Assembly (NCBI RefSeq): GCF_040436345.1
Contig: NC_133225.1
Location: 22,238,040 to 22,302,039, forward strand
DNA: 64,000 nucleotides
Direction of reading: 5' to 3'
From: Pagrus major
Taxonomy: Eukaryota > Chordata > Actinopteri > Spariformes > Sparidae
Shown piece by piece: positions 59,811 to 64,000 of the stretch. Made by a program: the position numbers and the translations under genes. Each line of letters begins with the position of its first letter. Within the stretch, counting starts at the first letter, position 1. The notes below the pieces were generated by a model, which worked only from the letters and a program-made list of their open reading frames with translations, searched no databases and had not been told where the DNA came from.

Positions 59811-60675
59811 AGAATGAGGAACCATTTACAAGAGGGTTAGTGAAAACTGTTATGAAACTTGGAGTGCCTGCCTTGACAAAAAACCTGTAAACACACAGAC
59901 ACAAGCGTTTGGAGGAAGTTATTTTCAAGAAAATGAGTACAAGGAAACTTCGGCGCCAGGGTACAAATATTTTCTTTCACAGAAAATATCCTCAGAGATA
60001 TATATTCAACTCAACTCCTCATTCCTCATGGAGTGTATTACATATTAGGTTACTACACTGCTTACAACATGACCACCTGCAAAAATGGAGATACACCAGT
60101 ATGTCACTTAATTAAAGTGCCACTGGTTACCTTTGCTTGCTTAACGTGGAGTCAGATCATTTGTTCCCTGAAATACCTTCGCCAAAGTTTATGATGTAAA
60201 TTGAATTTTATTTACACCAAAAGAAAACCTTGACTTTAATTCAGTAAACAACTCTTAATTTATGTTACCATACACTATTTTAACATCATAAAGCCTGCAT
60301 ACTTCCCTCACTCGTCAATCAATAACAAGATACAGTATATAAATGGAAAGGTTCATGTTGATACTGTCAGGAGAACAGTTTGTTAGGCCTTGACTGTCCG
60401 CAGCTGTCAGAAACTGGGTCACACAAACCAAACGCTTCTAGCTGGATGGATGTTGTTAATCCAACATGTTGACTTTTTCAGTCAGGTTCTTGTCAGGTGT
60501 TGAATCCTGTGCAACGCCCTGCAGCCGCCTCTGACCTGCAGATCCATCACCAGGGAACGTCTCCCTCTCATATTGATGTTATTTTTAACAAAAACTGGTC
60601 AGTTTTGGGACATGTAAACCTGTTATGTTCCTGTATTTGAAAGTGAACACTGACAGTTGACTTGGATGTAGCAAT

Positions 60676-60682
60676 TATAAAA
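60676..60682 (+). promoter_or_regulatory. Possible TATA box of PLAC8-like copy B
   Basis: TATAAAA lies ~110-185 bases upstream of the probable non-coding first exon. In AT-rich DNA this can occur by chance. Confidence 0.25.
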
Positions 60683-60787
60683 CAATGGATATACTATTCT
60701 TAGCCTATGGTTTTGGTTTCAATTTATTGTCCCTATTGATTCAGGTTTGGCAACATTGGTAGTGTTCAGCTGTCTGACTTACACCAA

Positions 60788-60861
60788 ATGCCACTCATCC
60801 AAAGCAGGTCCTTTCATTCATTCACAGCTTCAGAGCCACCAAGGTTGTCCATCTCAGTCAG
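60788..60861 (+). other. Probable non-coding first exon of PLAC8-like copy B
   Basis: It ends CTCAGTCAG before the donor GTAAGA and aligns with 40370-40444 before copy A. The likely acceptor is CATTAACAG at 62484-62492, 30 bases before the ATG. The 5' limit is unknown. Confidence 0.5.
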
Positions 60862-62522
60862 GTAAGACCTTTAGATTAGCTTATTTGCTGTTATCCTAAC
60901 GGTTCAATGAAAGTTTTATCTGATATGCTATAAGGGTGAACTTGTACTGTAAGATCAAGGGAGGTATTTATTTTAATCTCGATTGTCAGCAGTTTTTTTT
61001 TTTAATAAATTATATTAATCTCACCACGAAAAGAGGCATCCTGGGTATTAAGAAGCTTGTATGGGTATATAATGTTGATTCTTAGCATCTTCAGTATATT
61101 GAAACATAGAAACACAATTAAAAGGTGTCAGAATTGATCAAAATGATTTTTAGAATGAGATCTGTGTCTCTTGTTGGTTCTGCAATGTCAGAGCACCACG
61201 TTCTTGTATACGTATAATAATTCCAGTGATTAAGAAGGTAAATGGTGCACTTTATAGACTTTACAGTGACATTAAAGGTGCCATTTGTATGAAAAGTACA
61301 TTTTTCTCATTCCCAACTTGTCAAACACTGACACATTTGGACTGTAGGTCAGACTGGCCACCATCCCAATGCGTCAGTTTTTCACGAGCTGGGAATGAGA
61401 CTCAGATATCTACTTTTCTTACAAAAAGCACATTTTTAATGCAGTTTACATTAATTCGAAAGTAACTATAATTTAAAAATACATAACTGTTACTTCAGTG
61501 TCCCTCAGTATTATGCTTGTACCTATGGAATTCACCTAATCTACTTTTTTATTTAACAAAGGCTTTCATTTAGTTACATATAACTGTATATATTTTAGCC
61601 ACTCAGGAGTAAGTTTATGCTGTTTTTCACATTTGGTATCAGTTTGGGACTGTTTGTTATATGGTGGTAATGTGTCGGTCTAAGCTGAACACAAAATACA
61701 ATATATTAAACAAATACATGATTGCCACAAGTAAAAGTGACTTCCTTTGCCCTGAGTGAAAACCAACGACTGTATAAAATAGTGGACGGAGCCACATTTG
61801 ATCCAATACACAGGTGTCTGTCCCTCCGCTCTGTCTTTTAGTCCAGTTAGGCGTACAGAGAGACATATTATGAGTCCGATATCTACATTAAAAGTTCTAC
61901 AAAAGGCACCAACACCATGAATACAGCTGAGAGATCAAGTTCAGTGGGTTGAGGGCTGAAGTGAAACTGAGCACACAGCTTGTTTTGCTATCTGTCAGTT
62001 GAAGCAGCCACACCCTGATCATACCTTCCTTTAAGGGTTAGGGTTATAATTTAAACTTAATTAAATTTACCCCTCCTACAGTAAGTTAGGTATAGAGACC
62101 AAATGGTTTCTTATACCAGGCAGCAAACTGTTTATTTCTGGTGTAAATTTTTCTGGGGTTTGACTCTCTTTTTGAGCCAGCTTCAAGTGGCCATTTGAGG
62201 AACTGCAGTTTTTGGTACTTCCACATGGGCCTCGATTCTCAGAGCCTCAGATGGCCTCTGCATTTAACACATCAACAGAAAAGTAGCAATTTATTAAAAC
62301 GATATTTGTATTTATGTATACCAAACTGTCAGTGGTTCAAATGTTCTGTGAAATCAGTAAGTTGGAAGGTTTTATATCAAAGAAGCTTCTAAGTTTCTCA
62401 TGAAAAAGTTTTGCAACAAGGTTCTTGGAAGAGGACGGGCTTCTACTGAATAAGCATTTTTTGCTTTTGCTCTTATTTCTCTGCATTAACAGGTTCATTG
62501 TTCACCATCAGCGGCTAAAGTT

Positions 62523-63217
62523 ATGCAACAACCAATGGCAGATCAACTACCCGTAGACTGGAACACTGGTCTCTGTGACTGCTTTGAGGACGCCAGTACT
62601 TGTAAGGTTCACTAATTTAACTAATTTCCATTTTTTGGATTAGAAGTCTTCTTTAGTAATGCCATGCCACTTAGGAGAGTTTTAACCCTCTGCTGGTATA
62701 TCTCTGTTATTTTCAGGCTGCTATGGTTTCTGGTGCTGTCCTTGCTTGGCCTGCACAGTCTCAGGAAGATTTGGACAGAACTCGTGCCTCCCGTTATGCG
62801 ACATATGCAGCCCTGCCATAATGGCAGCCTGTGGGATACCAGTATTTGTTCCTCCCGCAGTCTTGTCTATGAGGGCTTCCATTCGACACAAATATAACAT
62901 CAAGGTATGATTCATGTAAAGCTGATGTACAGAATTTCATGTTGAATAAAAGTGAAACTGTCAAATTTAAAACTTTAAATATTTTTCTCTTGGGTTCTCC
63001 GCAGGGTTCTCTCTGCAAGGACATCGGTGTTTCCTGTTTCTGCATTTGGTGCTCCTGGTGTCAGATGCATCGTGAGTTAAAACATCGCAAGAAAGCCCCC
63101 ACCGCCATCATCAATGTGCAGACAACCAACATCAATGTACAGCCTAATCCAGTGATGATGGTTCCAACACAAGTTGGGTATGTGAGCCAACCAGGTGTCT
63201 TCATGGTAGCACGCTGA
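62523..63217 (+). CDS. PLAC8/onzin-like cysteine-rich protein, copy B
   Basis: Three coding exons (62523-62601, 62717-62904, 63005-63217) give 159 residues with the same intron phases (1 and 0) and the same 188-nt middle exon as copy A. WNTGLCDCF (13-21) leads to the PLAC8 block CCYGFWCCPCLAC (27-39). A hydrophobic stretch (about 58-79) follows, then GSLCKDIGVSCFCIWCSWCQ (90-109) and the basic RELKHRKK. Unlike copy A, it has a 40-residue tail rich in Asn, Gln, Val and Pro (with NVQTTNINVQ), ending MVAR. The start was chosen because it is the first ATG after the acceptor. A second in-frame ATG (M5) is possible. The function is unknown. Confidence 0.87.
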
Positions 63218-63327
63218 GTTTTGTGGCTCGTCACTGGTCTGTTGTGTTTGATGAAAACCTGATCACGCTACTGTTTTTGTCACATACGAAGACAATTTGA
63301 CTTCGTGTGACTTTAAGTTTTGTAATT

Positions 63328-64000
63328 ATCATGACAATTATCGTCTAATTAATCCCCAATGATACATTTTATTTGACCTTAAGATTAAGTTACAAATGCA
63401 AATGTAGTACTTAAAGGTCCATTGTGTAGGATTTAGTGACATCTAGCAGTGAGGTGGCAGATCGTAAACCCCTACAGTGGCTCTAAAAACATGAAATCTC
63501 AAAATGCCCTCTCTAGCGCCGGAGTTTGGTTTGTCCATTCTGGGAAATTGTAGAAACATGGTTGAGATCCCAATAGATACCCCCGCAGTGTACAAATCCT
63601 GTACACTAGACCTTTAACATTTGCTTGTTTTTTTAAGACTATTGGGTAAAATGTTTTAATTTTAGTCCCTTGTGGGTTTTTTTTGTTTAAAAACAAATAC
63701 AAATAAATCTGATCAGACCGACACAACTCTACAAATATTCAAACACATCAATCAAAATATTATATCAAGTTCCAAGTCACATTTACTTTTCATGACTCTA
63801 TAATGTTAAAGTATGGTGAAAAGAATATTAATTTTACATTAGGGTTTCTTGTAATATGTATTTAATTTTTGTTTCCTTATTCATATCTAACTCGCCGTGT
63901 GATGTTTTTATGATCACCGAAGTGCTCATGACAGACAACAGATCATTCCGGTGTCCATGTTAACAGGTTAGACCGGCTGGCTGTGGTGTTGCGTGATCTA
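63328..64000. repeat. Segmental duplication, copy 2
   Basis: This is a direct copy of 57117-57854, running to the window edge. It lies in the 3' flank of PLAC8-like copy B. It is interrupted by a short DNA element (63411-63617) and lacks ~220 bases of copy 1 around its right third. Confidence 0.8.
63411..63617. mobile_element. 207-bp MITE, absent from the paralogous segment
   Basis: The ends TTAAAGGTCCATTGTGTAGG and CTGTACACTAGACCTTTAA are imperfect inverted repeats of a common teleost non-autonomous DNA element. The matching position in the first copy (near 57201-57215) lacks it. Confidence 0.7.

Overview
This looks like teleost fish nuclear DNA, probably from a spiny-rayed fish. The genes are split by GT-AG introns and separated by long AT-rich intergenic DNA with many CA, TA and other microsatellites. 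Fish-type retroelement tails and many small non-autonomous DNA elements are scattered throughout. I see no prokaryotic, phage, CRISPR, tRNA or rRNA feature.

Five protein-coding genes can be built exon by exon. (1) lurap1 is on the minus strand, with exon 2 at 8177-9055 and exon 1 at 23686-23898, separated by a 14.6 kb intron. Its promoter-like sequence lies near 24.4 kb. (2) ttc22 is on the plus strand, with eight coding exons from 30198 to 38110 giving 568 residues; its large intron 5 is packed with repeats. (3) A PLAC8/onzin-like gene, copy A, is on the plus strand (42436-43176). (4) A TRIM-type gene is on the plus strand (47597-52109, six coding exons, 435 residues) with RING, coiled coil and PRY-SPRY but no B-box. 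(5) A second PLAC8/onzin-like gene, copy B, is on the plus strand (62523-63217). lurap1 and ttc22 are divergent. The TRIM gene lies between the two PLAC8-like paralogs.

The genes do not form one pathway. lurap1 is an actomyosin/NF-kappaB adaptor, ttc22 a TPR scaffold of unknown role, the TRIM gene a predicted ubiquitin ligase, and the PLAC8-like genes encode small cysteine-rich proteins. The two PLAC8-like genes are clearly related by duplication. They share exon phases and a related non-coding first exon, and a DNA segment near 57.1-57.9 kb recurs after copy B at 63.3-64.0 kb. This suggests a tandem array that continues past the right edge.

The structures most worth a second look are repeats. 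In ttc22 intron 5 a 1.88 kb element has 13-bp inverted termini, an 89-bp quasi-palindrome at one end and two internal copies of a ~650-bp direct repeat; a separate fold-back element lies just downstream. At 58.3-60.0 kb a ~168-bp tandem duplication has its second copy split by a truncated non-LTR retroelement. The lurap1 intron starts with a long GT microsatellite directly at the splice donor. The TRIM gene uses a 14-nt coding microexon.
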